From IMG/VR virus record IMGVR_UViG_3300045284_000166, positions 1 to 40,369 of that record: 40,369 nucleotides of DNA. The stretch is one strand, 5' to 3'. Numbering within the stretch: position 1 is the stretch's first letter; each line of letters begins with the position of its first letter. Shown here piece after piece: positions 6,635 to 15,804 of the stretch. A program made the translations under genes and the position numbers. The notes below the pieces were generated by a model that saw only the letters and a program-made list of their open reading frames with translations, had not been told where the DNA came from and ran no database searches. Origin of the DNA: a virus.

Positions 6635-6964
6635 ATGCCTTTTGAGCCTGGAAAATCTGGGAATCCAAATGGCAGCGCTGGTCCGCGCAGATTCCAGGCA
6701 GCTATTGAACGCGCTCTTGCTCAAGATGACGGAAAAAAACTTCGCGCCGCAGTCGATAAAATGCTCACTGCTGCTTCAAAAGGCGAACCGTGGGCGATTC
6801 AGTTTCTCGCTGAGCGACTTGACGGAAAAGCAACACAGACGGTCAGTATAATCAGGGATGCTTGCGAACTCAGCGACACAGATCTCGGGTATATCGCCGC
6901 AGCAGGCAGCGATAGAACTGCTGAAGCGCAGAGCGGCACGAAAGAGCCTTCCAGCGTTCATTGA
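6635..6964 (+). CDS. Terminase small subunit (putative)
   Basis: A 109-residue protein. The N-terminus FEPGKSGNPNGSAGPRRF is the basic Gly/Pro motif (DUF5681-like) of many small terminase and packaging proteins. A helical core follows (LRAAVDKMLTAASKGEPWAI, then AERLDGKA). It overlaps the large subunit gene by about 107 bases in another frame. Role by family and place: recognises phage DNA and delivers it to the large subunit. The start codon is uncertain because no strong ribosome binding site is seen. Confidence 0.65.
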   Translation: MPFEPGKSGNPNGSAGPRRFQAAIERALAQDDGKKLRAAVDKMLTAASKGEPWAIQFLAERLDGKATQTVSIIRDACELSDTDLGYIAAAGSDRTAEAQSGTKEPSSVH

Positions 6965-8300
6965 CTATTTATGCTTCGGCTTTCAATTCGCCACGCATCA
7001 CAAACTGCTTATGGCCGAACTCGAAGCGGTGGAGCGTGGAGATACGCCGCGCCTAATGGTACTGATGCCGCCGGGCAGCGCGAAGTCAACTTACGCATCG
7101 GTCTTATTCCCGCCGTGGTTCATGGGCCGCAATCCGCAGATGGCGGTGCTCGGTGTATCGAATACGACGGACCTTGCGGAACGATTCAGTCGCCGTGCGC
7201 GCAATGTCGTTGCGATGCGTGAATACTCGCGCGTGTTCGAGGGAAACGGCCTGCGCGAGGATGTTGCATCGGCCGGCAATTGGGAGACTTTGCGTGGAGG
7301 TGAATTCTTCGCGGCCGGCATGGGCAGCGCAATCAGCGGGCGCCGTGCCGATCTTGGCCTGATCGATGATCCCATCAAAACGCGGCAGGAAGCGGATTCA
7401 GACCGCGTGCGGCAAACTCAATGGGATTGGTACATCAACGACTTTCTTACGCGCCTCAAACCTGGCGCGCGGCAAATCCTCATTCAAACCCGCTGGCATG
7501 AAGACGATCTCGGCGGCAGAATTCTTGAACGCGAGTCGAATCGCTGGCGTATTATCAAGCTGCCAATGCTTGCTGTTGCCAACGACCCTCTTGGGCGAAG
7601 TGCTGGCGATAGACTTTGGCCTGAGTGGTTCACCGCCGAAATGATTGACACGGCGCGCATGGATACGCGCGCATGGAACGCGCTTTATCAGCAGGAGCCT
7701 GTGCCGGATGAAGGCGACTATTTCAAGCGCGAAAACTTTGGCGAATACGATACCGCGCCGCAGGGATTGCACATCTACGGCGCGAGCGACTACGCTGTTA
7801 CCGAAGGCGCAGGCGATTTTACCGAGCATGGTATATTTGGCTTCGATTTGAATGGCAATCCCTATGTGATCGATTGGTGGCGCGGTCAAGTTGCATCAAA
7901 CGTGTGGATTGAGAAACAATGCGACCTGATCCGGGACTGGAAGCCTATGGTATGGTTCGGAGAAGCCGGACCAATACGCCGTGCGATAGAACCGTTCCTG
8001 ATAAAGCGCATGACCGAGCGTGCCGCATTCTGCCGCCTGGAATGGCTGCCGAGCATTCATGACAAGGAAATCAGGGCGCGGGCGATTCAGGCAATGGCGT
8101 GCATCAAGACAATCATGCTGCCTAAACACGGTGGAACTTGGCGTGCAGAAGTGGAAAAGCAGTTGCTACAATTCCCAAGCGGAAAGTACGATGACGCCGT
8201 TGATGTGTTTAGTCTAATTGGGCGCGGAATGGAATACATCGCGCCGCAACGCAGACCGCAGCAATCAGCCGAACCTGAACCTATGGGATGGATGGCGTGA
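6858..8300 (+). CDS. Terminase large subunit
   Basis: A 480-residue DNA-packaging motor. The N-terminal ATPase has Walker A at residues 71-78 (PPGSAKST), Walker B around 166-171 (LGLIDD) and a probable coupling motif near QTRW (210-213). The C-terminal RNase H-fold nuclease has its first Asp at about 311 (YGASDYAV) and the typical last Asp in KYDDAVDVFSL. Length is normal for the family. It pumps DNA into proheads through the portal encoded at 8751 and cuts concatemers. The extent of the overlap with the small subunit depends on the start; ATG 6858 is the longest option. Confidence 0.92.
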   Translation: MLANSATQISGISPQQAAIELLKRRAARKSLPAFIDYLCFGFQFATHHKLLMAELEAVERGDTPRLMVLMPPGSAKSTYASVLFPPWFMGRNPQMAVLGVSNTTDLAERFSRRARNVVAMREYSRVFEGNGLREDVASAGNWETLRGGEFFAAGMGSAISGRRADLGLIDDPIKTRQEADSDRVRQTQWDWYINDFLTRLKPGARQILIQTRWHEDDLGGRILERESNRWRIIKLPMLAVANDPLGRSAGDRLWPEWFTAEMIDTARMDTRAWNALYQQEPVPDEGDYFKRENFGEYDTAPQGLHIYGASDYAVTEGAGDFTEHGIFGFDLNGNPYVIDWWRGQVASNVWIEKQCDLIRDWKPMVWFGEAGPIRRAIEPFLIKRMTERAAFCRLEWLPSIHDKEIRARAIQAMACIKTIMLPKHGGTWRAEVEKQLLQFPSGKYDDAVDVFSLIGRGMEYIAPQRRPQQSAEPEPMGWMA

Positions 8301-8761
8301 TGACGCAAATCGAAACCAACCAAGGCTCTGAGTTGCTACAGGCTGAATACAACATCGAACGCGATACGTTCACATTCTGCGATGGTCCCAATGGTTACGA
8401 ATGGACAAGCGCGGATTTACCTTTTGCGTTAGTTGAAGGACCGCACGCGAAATTCGCTGAACGCGCGCTTATAAGAAAATACGCGCATACAGCCAAGCGC
8501 ACAACGCAGGATGTGATCGCGCAGGAGGCATTCGTTCCGCAGTGGGCGGAAAAGACGCTCGGCGCGCAACTGAACAACGAACTGGAACTAGAAATGCTGC
8601 GCGCGTTTTTTGCCGCGTGGGAAAGCCTGCACAGTATCCCGAACAAGCCTGAGAACCGGCGCAAGTCTGAAGCAGCAGCCGAGGCGCTTGTAGAAGCCGC
8701 ACACGCGATACGCGCGCTGCGCTCACCCGCGACAGTGGAAGGGATTATCAATGGCCGCTGA
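8300..8761 (+). CDS. Hypothetical protein between terminase and portal
   Basis: A 153-residue protein from ATG 8300, which overlaps the terminase stop (GTGATGA; GTG 8297 is an alternative). It has a beta-like N-terminus, then a helical, charged body including LNNELELEMLRAFFAAWESL and an Ala/Glu-rich helix. It overlaps the portal gene by 11 bases. It is probably a structural or assembly accessory protein, but I do not recognise a family. Confidence 0.65.
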   Translation: MTQIETNQGSELLQAEYNIERDTFTFCDGPNGYEWTSADLPFALVEGPHAKFAERALIRKYAHTAKRTTQDVIAQEAFVPQWAEKTLGAQLNNELELEMLRAFFAAWESLHSIPNKPENRRKSEAAAEALVEAAHAIRALRSPATVEGIINGR

Positions 8762-10847
8762 TCCCGCCGACGCCGTGGAATTCATGCGCCAGGCGAACGA
8801 TGCCGACTCGGATAACCGCGCGCAAGGCGTGGAGGCGCTGCGGTTCCGCTATGGGCAGCAATGGCCGGCTTATGCCTCAGCGTCGCGCGGCCTGGATCGC
8901 CCGCAGCTCACCATCAACGAGACCAATACCTACATCAAAAAGGTCTGCAATGCGCAACGCCAGCAGCGACCGCGTGGAAAGGCGAGCCCGGTTGATTCTT
9001 TCGCTGACAAGAAGGTTGCGAAGATCATTACCGGACTCGGGCGTCACGTCGAAGTCAATTCTGACGCCGACAACGCATACGATACAGCCTTCGACTTCGC
9101 CGCAACTATCGGTTGGGGTTATTGGCGCGTACGTGCTGATTACGTAAGCGAGGATTCATTCAACCAAGATTTATACATTGACTCAATCGATAATCCTTTC
9201 TGCGTGTCGTTTGACCCGAACAGCAAATTGCCGGATGGTTCAGACGCCGAGCGCGCGCTCATCACGGACTTGATGCGCCGTGATGTGTTCAAGAAGCAGT
9301 ATCCGGGCGCCGCGCTGCAAGGATTCGATGCGAACGGGCAGAGCAATTCAGACCCTGAATGGGTGACGGATCAAGACGTGCGGCTTGCCGAGTATTTCCA
9401 TGTCGAGCGCAAGCCGGCGAAATTGGTAATGCTTTCGAACGGAATTGCCCTATTCGAGGACCGCGTGCCGAGTGCGGAAGTGCTCAAGGCTGCGAAGTTG
9501 TTCGTACGAGGCGATCGCCACAGCTTCAAGCGCGTGGTGAAGTGGTGCAAGCAATCCGCATTCGAGATTCTTGAGGAAAAGGAACTGCCAGGCCGCTGGA
9601 TTCCAATCGTGCCGGTGTATTGGACATCGGTAATGATCGATGGCAAACGCGTATTGCGCGGGCTCGTCTACGACGCGATGGACCCGCAGCGCATGGTCAA
9701 TTTCTGGCAAACGTCTATCACCGAATCTATTGCGCTTGCGCCCAAGGCGAAATGGCTGATCGCCGAAGGGCAGGACGAAGGGCATATCAACGAATTCAAG
9801 AATGCGAATCTATCCGCAAGCCCGGTGCTCCATTACAAGACGACCGGGCTTGATGGACGCGAAGTTCCACCGCCATCGCGTATTCAGCCGGAACCACCGC
9901 CCACTGGCGCAATTGAGGCGTCGTTCCTGGCAAGCCAGAACCTTTCGCGCGTAATGGGCGTATTCGATCCAGCGGTACGCGGCGGGGCGCAACATAAGTC
10001 GGACAAGACGCTCAATGCCGAACGCAGCCAGTCGGAAAATACCAATTTCGACGGTTACGACAATCTGACGCGCTCAATCAAGCACACCTGGCGCCTCATG
10101 CTCAGTTATTTCCCTGTCGTCTTCGACACGCAGCGCGTGCAGCGCATCATCGGCGAAGATGGGCGCGAGGAAATGATTACGCTGAATCAGAAAACGCAAG
10201 GGCAGGACGAACAGGGTAACGCGATTGCGACGGTGCTGAACGACATCACCGCCGGCACCTACGATGTCGTGATGCAGACCGGGCCGAGTTACGACACGAA
10301 GCGTCAGGAAGGCGTTGCGTCCATGCTGGAACTGCTCAATACGCCGCTCGGAGAAAAGGTTGCCGTGACGGGGGATGATCTGATCGTGCGCGAAATGGAC
10401 TTCAACGGCGCCGAGATGCTGGCCGATCGCTTGGCCGCGGCGAATCCGTTGGCTCAGGTGGACGAGAAATCAGATATTCCGCCGCGCGCGCAGATGCAGA
10501 TCAAGGCGCTACAGCAGCAATTGGAGCAGGCCGGCCAACAGATGCAGGCGATGGCGCAGGAATTGAAGTACAAGGGCCAACTCGAGCAGATGAAGCAGGA
10601 TGCAGAAACGAAGCGCACGCTGATTACGGCGACTGCGGATGCACACGATACGGAAACGTGGTCGCAGGAGGAATCGCGGCAAGTGGAATCGGTCGAGCGC
10701 ACACGGATGAATGAATCAGCCGCCGATAATCAGACGAAGATTCTCGTTGAGGAAATCAAGGCCCACGTCGCATTGCTCTTGGCGAAGATTGACGAGCGAT
10801 CAGAGAACAAAGCGCGAGAGGGCGCCGAACGCAGCGCAACACAGTAA
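8751..10847 (+). CDS. P22-type portal protein
   Basis: A 698-residue protein (P22 gp1 is about 725). Family-like features are an N-terminal region with RQANDADSDNRAQGVEALRF, then RPQLTINETNTYIKKVC, a DFAATIGWGYWRV strand-helix segment and YIDSIDNPFCVSFDP. The C-terminal 150 residues are Gln/Glu-rich coiled coil, as in the barrel of P22 portals. It forms the dodecameric vertex ring through which DNA enters and leaves and onto which gp4- and gp10-like proteins dock. It follows the terminase and precedes the scaffold, as in P22. Confidence 0.9.
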   Translation: MAADPADAVEFMRQANDADSDNRAQGVEALRFRYGQQWPAYASASRGLDRPQLTINETNTYIKKVCNAQRQQRPRGKASPVDSFADKKVAKIITGLGRHVEVNSDADNAYDTAFDFAATIGWGYWRVRADYVSEDSFNQDLYIDSIDNPFCVSFDPNSKLPDGSDAERALITDLMRRDVFKKQYPGAALQGFDANGQSNSDPEWVTDQDVRLAEYFHVERKPAKLVMLSNGIALFEDRVPSAEVLKAAKLFVRGDRHSFKRVVKWCKQSAFEILEEKELPGRWIPIVPVYWTSVMIDGKRVLRGLVYDAMDPQRMVNFWQTSITESIALAPKAKWLIAEGQDEGHINEFKNANLSASPVLHYKTTGLDGREVPPPSRIQPEPPPTGAIEASFLASQNLSRVMGVFDPAVRGGAQHKSDKTLNAERSQSENTNFDGYDNLTRSIKHTWRLMLSYFPVVFDTQRVQRIIGEDGREEMITLNQKTQGQDEQGNAIATVLNDITAGTYDVVMQTGPSYDTKRQEGVASMLELLNTPLGEKVAVTGDDLIVREMDFNGAEMLADRLAAANPLAQVDEKSDIPPRAQMQIKALQQQLEQAGQQMQAMAQELKYKGQLEQMKQDAETKRTLITATADAHDTETWSQEESRQVESVERTRMNESAADNQTKILVEEIKAHVALLLAKIDERSENKAREGAERSATQ

Positions 10848-10862
10848 TTCGTGGAGGAATCC

Positions 10863-11900
10863 ATGGCAGACGCAGCAACAAACGAATCCCCCGAGCCAGG
10901 CGCAGTCGAAGGCCGTCCTGGCGTGACCGTTCTGACGAACGAGAACTTCAATGAGTATGTTGATTCCAAGCTCGGACCGCTGGCGCCGCCTGAGACAGTA
11001 AATCCTGACCCTGAGGCCGAAGCGGCGGCAGAGGCAGCGGAGATTGAGGCCAGACAAGCCGCGGAAAAGGCTGCTGCCGCAGCTCCGAAAGAGGGTGATG
11101 TAGACGGTGCAAAGGTCTTTTTCAAGGGTAAATGGACGCCGAAGCACGATTTCGCCTATCGCCTGCACATCAAAACGCAGGAGACCGAGGCCGCTGCGGC
11201 TGAAAAAGTAGCCAAGGCCGCTAAGGATGCAGAAGATGCCCGCGCCGAGGCTGCCAAAGCTGCCAAAGAGCGCGACGAGTTGCGCGCGAAGTACGAACCG
11301 CCCAAATCCGAGGAAATCGGGCCGGAACCACAGCCAAGCCAGTTCACCGATATGGCCGAATACGCCAAAGCGCTGAAAGAGTGGGCCGGCCAGAAAGCGC
11401 TAAATGAGGCCAAGGCAGCACGCGAGGCAGAGCAGGCTGCGAAGGACCGGGAAGCGGCTACAAAGGCGTGGAATGCCCGTTTGAAGGCCGCGCAGGAGGC
11501 GTTTCCGGACTACGACGAAAAAGTGAAGGCGAGTCCGGTGCAGGTTTCAGACCAGATGCGCGATGCGATCCTCGAATCTGAAGTTGGGCCGCTGATTGTT
11601 TTGCACTTCGCCGAACACCCGGAAGCGGCCGAGGCAATGAAACAGTTGACCGTCAAGGCCATGCTGAAAGAATTCGGCAAACTGGAGGACAAAATCGGGA
11701 GCGCGGGCAAACCGCCAGGCAAAAGCGGGAATGGGGCTGCGGGTGCCGCTACCGTGGCGGAAATCAGCAAGGCGCCGGCGCCAATTTCACCACTGAGGGG
11801 GGCGAATGCGCCGGCCGGGCTGAAATTCGACGACAAGGGCAATTGGACCGGGACGCCGGAAGAGTGGAAAAAGGCGCGAGAGGCGGGCAAGATAAAATGA
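10863..11900 (+). CDS. Scaffolding protein
   Basis: A 345-residue protein. GGAGG lies a few bases before ATG 10863. It is highly charged and Ala/Glu/Lys-rich with a long coiled coil (residues about 60-210, e.g. KVAKAAKDAEDARAEAAKAA) and a flexible Pro/Gly C-terminus ending in basic EEWKKAREAGKIK. This is the composition of tailed-phage scaffolds, and it lies between portal and coat as does P22 gp8. It would nucleate coat assembly and leave before DNA packaging. There is no sequence-level proof of homology to gp8. Confidence 0.75.
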   Translation: MADAATNESPEPGAVEGRPGVTVLTNENFNEYVDSKLGPLAPPETVNPDPEAEAAAEAAEIEARQAAEKAAAAAPKEGDVDGAKVFFKGKWTPKHDFAYRLHIKTQETEAAAAEKVAKAAKDAEDARAEAAKAAKERDELRAKYEPPKSEEIGPEPQPSQFTDMAEYAKALKEWAGQKALNEAKAAREAEQAAKDREAATKAWNARLKAAQEAFPDYDEKVKASPVQVSDQMRDAILESEVGPLIVLHFAEHPEAAEAMKQLTVKAMLKEFGKLEDKIGSAGKPPGKSGNGAAGAATVAEISKAPAPISPLRGANAPAGLKFDDKGNWTGTPEEWKKAREAGKIK

Positions 11901-12127
11901 GGATCAAAATTTATCCGAACCCAATGCGCGATGATGGCGTTTTTGTCGCGGAAGATCGGCCAATCACAGAATATGCTGGCGCTTATGACGGCAACGGAAA
12001 CGCTTGGTTTCCAGCCGTTCCGCAAAATGGATTCTGCATCATGAATCAATTATCCCGTGAAGTTGCCGAAGAACTTGTGCGCAGATGGAACCATTTTGAG
12101 CCGGAAGTTGCAAAAGCGCCTGATTAA
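11897..12127 (+). CDS. Small hypothetical protein before the coat gene
   Basis: A 76-residue protein whose ATG overlaps the scaffold stop (ATGA). Short strands at the start (MRIKIYPNPMRDDGVFV) and a C-terminal helix (SREVAEELVRRWNHFEPE). Base composition is less GC-rich than its neighbours. No recognised family. Its 3' end contains the promoter-like signal for the coat gene. Confidence 0.6.
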   Translation: MRIKIYPNPMRDDGVFVAEDRPITEYAGAYDGNGNAWFPAVPQNGFCIMNQLSREVAEELVRRWNHFEPEVAKAPD

Positions 12128-12136
12128 GCGTATATA
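12108..12136 (+). promoter_or_regulatory. Internal promoter candidate for the coat gene
   Basis: TTGCAA (12108-12113), a 17-base spacer and TATATA (12131-12136). It would give a leader of about 105 bases before ATG 12250, so the coat gene could be expressed above the level of its operon. Confidence 0.4.
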
Positions 12137-12249
12137 TTCACCGCAAACCGCAATACCGCCCACCTGAGCGTTATCAGGGTTCGTGATGGCTCCATGAGAT
12201 TCAGAGACCGTGCAACGCGGCTTTCTTTCTCAACTTTGTGGAGCTTTTC

Positions 12250-13605
12250 ATGCAAGCACTTCTGAAATTCCTCGCTCCGGTGCGCGATTGGATCGAATCG
12301 TATCTCGTTTGGTCCGGGCTGCAACTGGCTGCGCTCGACACTCTCCTCACGATTTCGCAAATTACCAACGAGTCACTTATGGTGCTCGAAAATGAAATCA
12401 CCTTCACCGGCCAAGTGCTTCGCACCTACGACGATTCGTTTGGCATCGACGGCGCGAAGATTGGCGACACGCTGAATGTCAGGCGCCCGCCGCGCTTCAT
12501 CGGCACCTCGGGGCCGAATCTGGCAGTGGAAGATTTTAACCAGACAAGCGTGCCCGTCGTCGTCGGTGATCCGACGAAATACGGCGATCAATTCCACGTG
12601 GATGTTTCCTTTACCACGAAGGATCTGCGCCTGTCCCTCGGCGCATTCTCCGACAACGTTATCAAGCCTGCCGTCGCCGCAGTGGCGAACCGCGTGGACT
12701 TCATCGGCCTACAGATGGCGAAAAACTCCGTGGCCAATATCGTTGGCGTCCCCGGAACACCGCCCACAGCGCTGCTGACGTATCTCAATGCCGGAGCTTA
12801 CCTGACCGCCGAAGCAACGCCGAAAGGGCCTGGGCGAAGCGTGTGTATCGAACAATTCACGGGCGCTGCGATCGTGGACGCGCTGAAAGGGCTGTTCATG
12901 CCGGGAGACAAAATTTCGTCGCAGTACAAGTCCGGGCGCATGGGCCGCGATAGTGCAGGCATGGACTGGTACGTGGACCAGAACATCAACAACCAGACCT
13001 TCGGCTCCTGGGCGGCGGCAGCGGCGGGCACTTTGACCGCGCCTTCGACTACGTTCGGCATCGGCACCGGATGGGCGCAAACGAGCACGTTTGTCTTGAC
13101 CTCGAGCGCGACGGTGACGCTGAAAAAAGGCGACATCATCTCGATTGCCAACGTGTTCCCGGTCAACCCGCAGAACCGGCAAATCTACGGCAACAAGCCG
13201 CGCACGTTCGTGGTTCAAAACGATTTGACCATTACCGGCGCATCCACCGGCACGATTACCGTCGCGCCAGCAATAATCTGGGGCGGGCAGTTCCAGAATG
13301 TGAGCATTACCGCTTCGAGCGCGACCGCGGCCGTTACTGCACTCTCTTTGGGCGTCTCAGGCGTCGGCATCACGAGCCCGCAAAACATCCTGTTCCACAA
13401 AAACGCATTTACCTGCGCGATGCCGGATTTGCCGCTGCCTGGCGGCGTGGACTTCGCGGGGAGGGCGAGCAGCAAGGAATCGGGGATGTCGATTCGGGTG
13501 GTAAGGCAATATACTATTAACAATGATCAGCTTCCTTCAAGGTTCGATATCTTGTTCGGTTTTGCTCCATTATATCAAGAACTTGCGTGTAAGATTGCTG
13601 CCTGA
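12250..13605 (+). CDS. Major coat protein, P22 gp5-like
   Basis: A 451-residue protein (P22 coat is 430). ATG 12250 is chosen for the GTGGAG six bases upstream. The P22-coat pattern is visible: an N-terminal helix, then ITNESLMVLENEITFTGQVL, GDTLNVRRPPRF, a QTSVPVVVGD segment and FHVDVSFTTKDLRLSL. A beta-rich region of about 250-390 (AAGTLTAPSTTFG onward) probably forms the inserted domain. It assembles the capsid shell with the scaffold. A free-standing HNH gene follows immediately and interrupts the late operon. Confidence 0.88.
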   Translation: MQALLKFLAPVRDWIESYLVWSGLQLAALDTLLTISQITNESLMVLENEITFTGQVLRTYDDSFGIDGAKIGDTLNVRRPPRFIGTSGPNLAVEDFNQTSVPVVVGDPTKYGDQFHVDVSFTTKDLRLSLGAFSDNVIKPAVAAVANRVDFIGLQMAKNSVANIVGVPGTPPTALLTYLNAGAYLTAEATPKGPGRSVCIEQFTGAAIVDALKGLFMPGDKISSQYKSGRMGRDSAGMDWYVDQNINNQTFGSWAAAAAGTLTAPSTTFGIGTGWAQTSTFVLTSSATVTLKKGDIISIANVFPVNPQNRQIYGNKPRTFVVQNDLTITGASTGTITVAPAIIWGGQFQNVSITASSATAAVTALSLGVSGVGITSPQNILFHKNAFTCAMPDLPLPGGVDFAGRASSKESGMSIRVVRQYTINNDQLPSRFDILFGFAPLYQELACKIAA

Positions 13606-13623
13606 GTTTACGTAATCCATTAG

Positions 13624-13665
13624 TTGACTATTCAGATTGATGTGGATAAAATGAATACACATCAA
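13624..13665 (+). promoter_or_regulatory. Promoter with overlapping operator before the HNH gene
   Basis: TTGACT (13624-13629), a 17-base spacer and TAAAAT (13647-13652) make one of the best sigma-70 promoters in the window. The inverted repeat TTGATGTG-N13-CACATCAA (13637-13665) spans the -10 box, as a repressor site would. GGAGG follows before ATG 13682. Confidence 0.65.
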
Positions 13666-13681
13666 CCCTGGAGGGAAACAA

Positions 13682-14467
13682 ATGGACCCGAAGATTTGTT
13701 GCATCAAGGAATGCGATTTACCTGTTCTGGCGCTCGGCATGTGTAACAAGCATTGGCAGCGAAACAGAAAATACGGTTCGCCAGCGGCCACGATGGCGCA
13801 CAGCGGAACAATGGTCGGGTTATCGGCGCCTGAGCGTTTCGCTCGCCAAATGAAAACAGCGGGGCCGGATGAATGTTGGCCGTGGGCAGCAGGAACGGAT
13901 AAGGACGGATACGGCATTTTCAGGGGCGTATATGACGGCGTGGAATATCAGAGAGCAACCCGATATTCCTGGGCGCTGCACAATCGCCAGCAAGTGCCGA
14001 AAGGAATACTCGTTTGCCACAGTTGCGACAATCCGCGCTGCGTGAATCCGAATCATCTTTTCCTTGGCACCACACTTGAAAATAACATGGACAAGATCGC
14101 CAAGGGACGCGACGGAGGGCCGAAAGGCTCGTTGAATCACCACGCGGTTTTAACAGAAGCGCAGGCGCTTGAAGTGCTTGCAGATCCGCGCCCGTATGCT
14201 CAAATCGCTGCGGATTACGGCGTTACCGCATCAACTATTGGCAGCGTCAAGGCAAAATCCTCATGGGCGCACCTTGACGCGCCATCGGTAAAAAATCCGC
14301 ATGCCCGCGCGAATAATCGCAAGGGCAAAGGAACAAAAATCACTGCGGCTGATGTGTTAGCTATTCGCGCTAGTCAAGAAATGGGTGTGACCTTGGCCAA
14401 GCGATACGGTGTCTCACCCGGTTTGATTTGCAACATTATCAAGCGCCGCACTTGGGCGCACGTTTAG
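13682..14467 (+). CDS. HNH homing-type endonuclease with two HTH repeats
   Basis: A 261-residue protein. An N-terminal zinc cluster (CCIKEC ... CNKHW) is followed by an HNH_3-type core, VCHSCDNPRCVNPNHLFLGT at 111-130. The C-terminal half contains two copies of one helix-turn-helix unit (about 172-198 and 236-261), each ending in WAH, likely for specific DNA contact. Free-standing HNH endonucleases insert next to conserved phage genes; here it splits coat from the other head genes. Its own promoter and operator set it apart from the late operon. Confidence 0.88.
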   Translation: MDPKICCIKECDLPVLALGMCNKHWQRNRKYGSPAATMAHSGTMVGLSAPERFARQMKTAGPDECWPWAAGTDKDGYGIFRGVYDGVEYQRATRYSWALHNRQQVPKGILVCHSCDNPRCVNPNHLFLGTTLENNMDKIAKGRDGGPKGSLNHHAVLTEAQALEVLADPRPYAQIAADYGVTASTIGSVKAKSSWAHLDAPSVKNPHARANNRKGKGTKITAADVLAIRASQEMGVTLAKRYGVSPGLICNIIKRRTWAHV

Positions 14468-14476
14468 GAGCCCCGC

Positions 14477-14653
14477 ATGGCAACAAGCTCAGTCACCGTC
14501 TCAGTCGGCGCCACATTCGCCCCCGTCACGGTCAAGCTGCAAACGATCAACGGCGATCCGTGCGGGCAGCCTGACATCCAGGTTGCGGCTGGCGCCAATA
14601 CCGTCGTCGTCATGACGCAAGATCAACGCATCCTCGTCACCATTAAACAATAG
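14477..14653 (+). CDS. Small head-region protein
   Basis: A 58-residue protein. AGGAG lies 7 bases before ATG 14477 and another AGGAG follows its stop. Nearly all strands: SSVTVSVGATFAPVTVKL, then IQVAAGANTVVVM and RILVTIKQ. This is a small beta-barrel-like protein, perhaps a capsid decoration or joining protein given its place. No family assigned. Confidence 0.65.
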   Translation: MATSSVTVSVGATFAPVTVKLQTINGDPCGQPDIQVAAGANTVVVMTQDQRILVTIKQ

Positions 14654-14662
14654 GAGCCGCTC

Positions 14663-15091
14663 ATGGCCGCACCGAATTCCCAACTCTCTACCCCGCTGCA
14701 AAATCTGTCGGCAAACCAGGCTGTGCGCCTGCTTTGCTACGCGCTCAACGTCTCTGCCAACGTGGTAGGCGATACCGCGATGCCGCTGATTGACACCTCG
14801 AAATTCAGCGTGCTCTATGTCATCGTGACCGATGCGACGGCGAGCTTGGCGCAAGCGCTCGGCGGCCTCAATACTGGGCCTGGCGCCACTGGAACCGTGA
14901 TTGTGACGGCTGCGGCGCTCTCGGCCGCTACCGATGCGACGATCGTGGTGCAGCAGACCGTGGCATCGACTGCCGTGGTGACGAACGTGACGAATCTGTA
15001 CTACCGCGTGACGGTGGCGAATACGGCGCAGGCAAACATGGACATATTCGTGTACGGCTTCGCCTTCGACAACGCGCCGGTTTCTCCATGA
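14663..15091 (+). CDS. Putative virion structural protein
   Basis: A 142-residue protein with AGGAG before ATG 14663. It is rich in Ala, Thr and Val with repeated short strands (FSVLYVIVTDATASLA, TGTVIVTAAALSAATD, NLYYRVTVANTAQ), typical of capsid decoration or beta-sandwich virion proteins. It lies in a run of five small structural genes between coat and gp4-like protein. Exact role unknown. Confidence 0.65.
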   Translation: MAAPNSQLSTPLQNLSANQAVRLLCYALNVSANVVGDTAMPLIDTSKFSVLYVIVTDATASLAQALGGLNTGPGATGTVIVTAAALSAATDATIVVQQTVASTAVVTNVTNLYYRVTVANTAQANMDIFVYGFAFDNAPVSP

Positions 15092-15112
15092 TTTGATTTG
15101 AAAGGACGCGAC

Positions 15113-15406
15113 ATGCAAACGAACGAACAGATTCTCGCCGAAATCACCGTAAGCAGCGCGCGCGAGGCGAGCTTGCAGAAATTTCTCTCCAGCATGAAGG
15201 AGCAGGTTGCCGATGTGCTCTCAGGCACGGCGCTGAACACGGCGACGCAGCAAAAACTGGATGCCGTATTCAATCGCTGGAACGGGCACATTGCGGAATT
15301 GGATGCAGCGTTGAATACCAATGTTCCGGCATCACCATTGGTGGTTCCGTCGGCTGATCCGGCCGCACCGCAGACGAAGGCATCTAAAGGCAGTACGCCG
15401 TCATGA
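15113..15406 (+). CDS. Small helical protein of the head region
   Basis: A 97-residue protein with AAAGGA before ATG 15113. Residues 1-70 are predicted helical (QILAEITVSSAREASLQKFL, then a helix through NRWNGHIAELDAAL), and the tail is Pro/Ala/Ser-rich and disordered. It overlaps the next gene by 4 bases. Function unknown; a structural or assembly role is inferred from location. Confidence 0.6.
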   Translation: MQTNEQILAEITVSSAREASLQKFLSSMKEQVADVLSGTALNTATQQKLDAVFNRWNGHIAELDAALNTNVPASPLVVPSADPAAPQTKASKGSTPS

Positions 15407-15804
15407 CAGGGCGTGTGCGTGGTGCCGCAACTGCGCAGGACGAATCGAAGGTAGTCACATTCAATTATGTGGCAGCCCTGGTCACGCAGAAGTTTTTCAC
15501 GGCATCAATCCCGATGCTGGTAACGGACATTACCGTAACGCCGCGCGTAGCGGGGAACGATGCGGGCGCTGTCAGCCTCGCCTTTTTCAAGGCGCCGTCT
15601 GGCATTGCTGTTGGAAGCGGAACAGCGATCATCGCTGGCACGGCGGCAAATCTGAAGGGCACGGCGGACGTGAATCAGGTGCTCACGCTCGTCTCGAATC
15701 AGGACGCGCTCACGCTGCAGGCCGGGGATTCTCTCGGTTACGTTCTGACTGGCACCGCGACGCTCGCTGTGGGTTGCGTCACAGTCACGCTTGAACCGGC
15801 ATGA
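15403..15804 (+). CDS. Putative virion structural protein
   Basis: A 133-residue protein, ATGA-coupled on both sides. Beta-rich and low in charge (SIPMLVTDITVTPRVAGND, then AGDSLGYVLTGTATLAVG and VTVTLEPA). The composition is close to the 14663 product, so the two may be related beta-sandwich virion proteins. No family recognised. Confidence 0.6.
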   Translation: MTGRVRGAATAQDESKVVTFNYVAALVTQKFFTASIPMLVTDITVTPRVAGNDAGAVSLAFFKAPSGIAVGSGTAIIAGTAANLKGTADVNQVLTLVSNQDALTLQAGDSLGYVLTGTATLAVGCVTVTLEPA

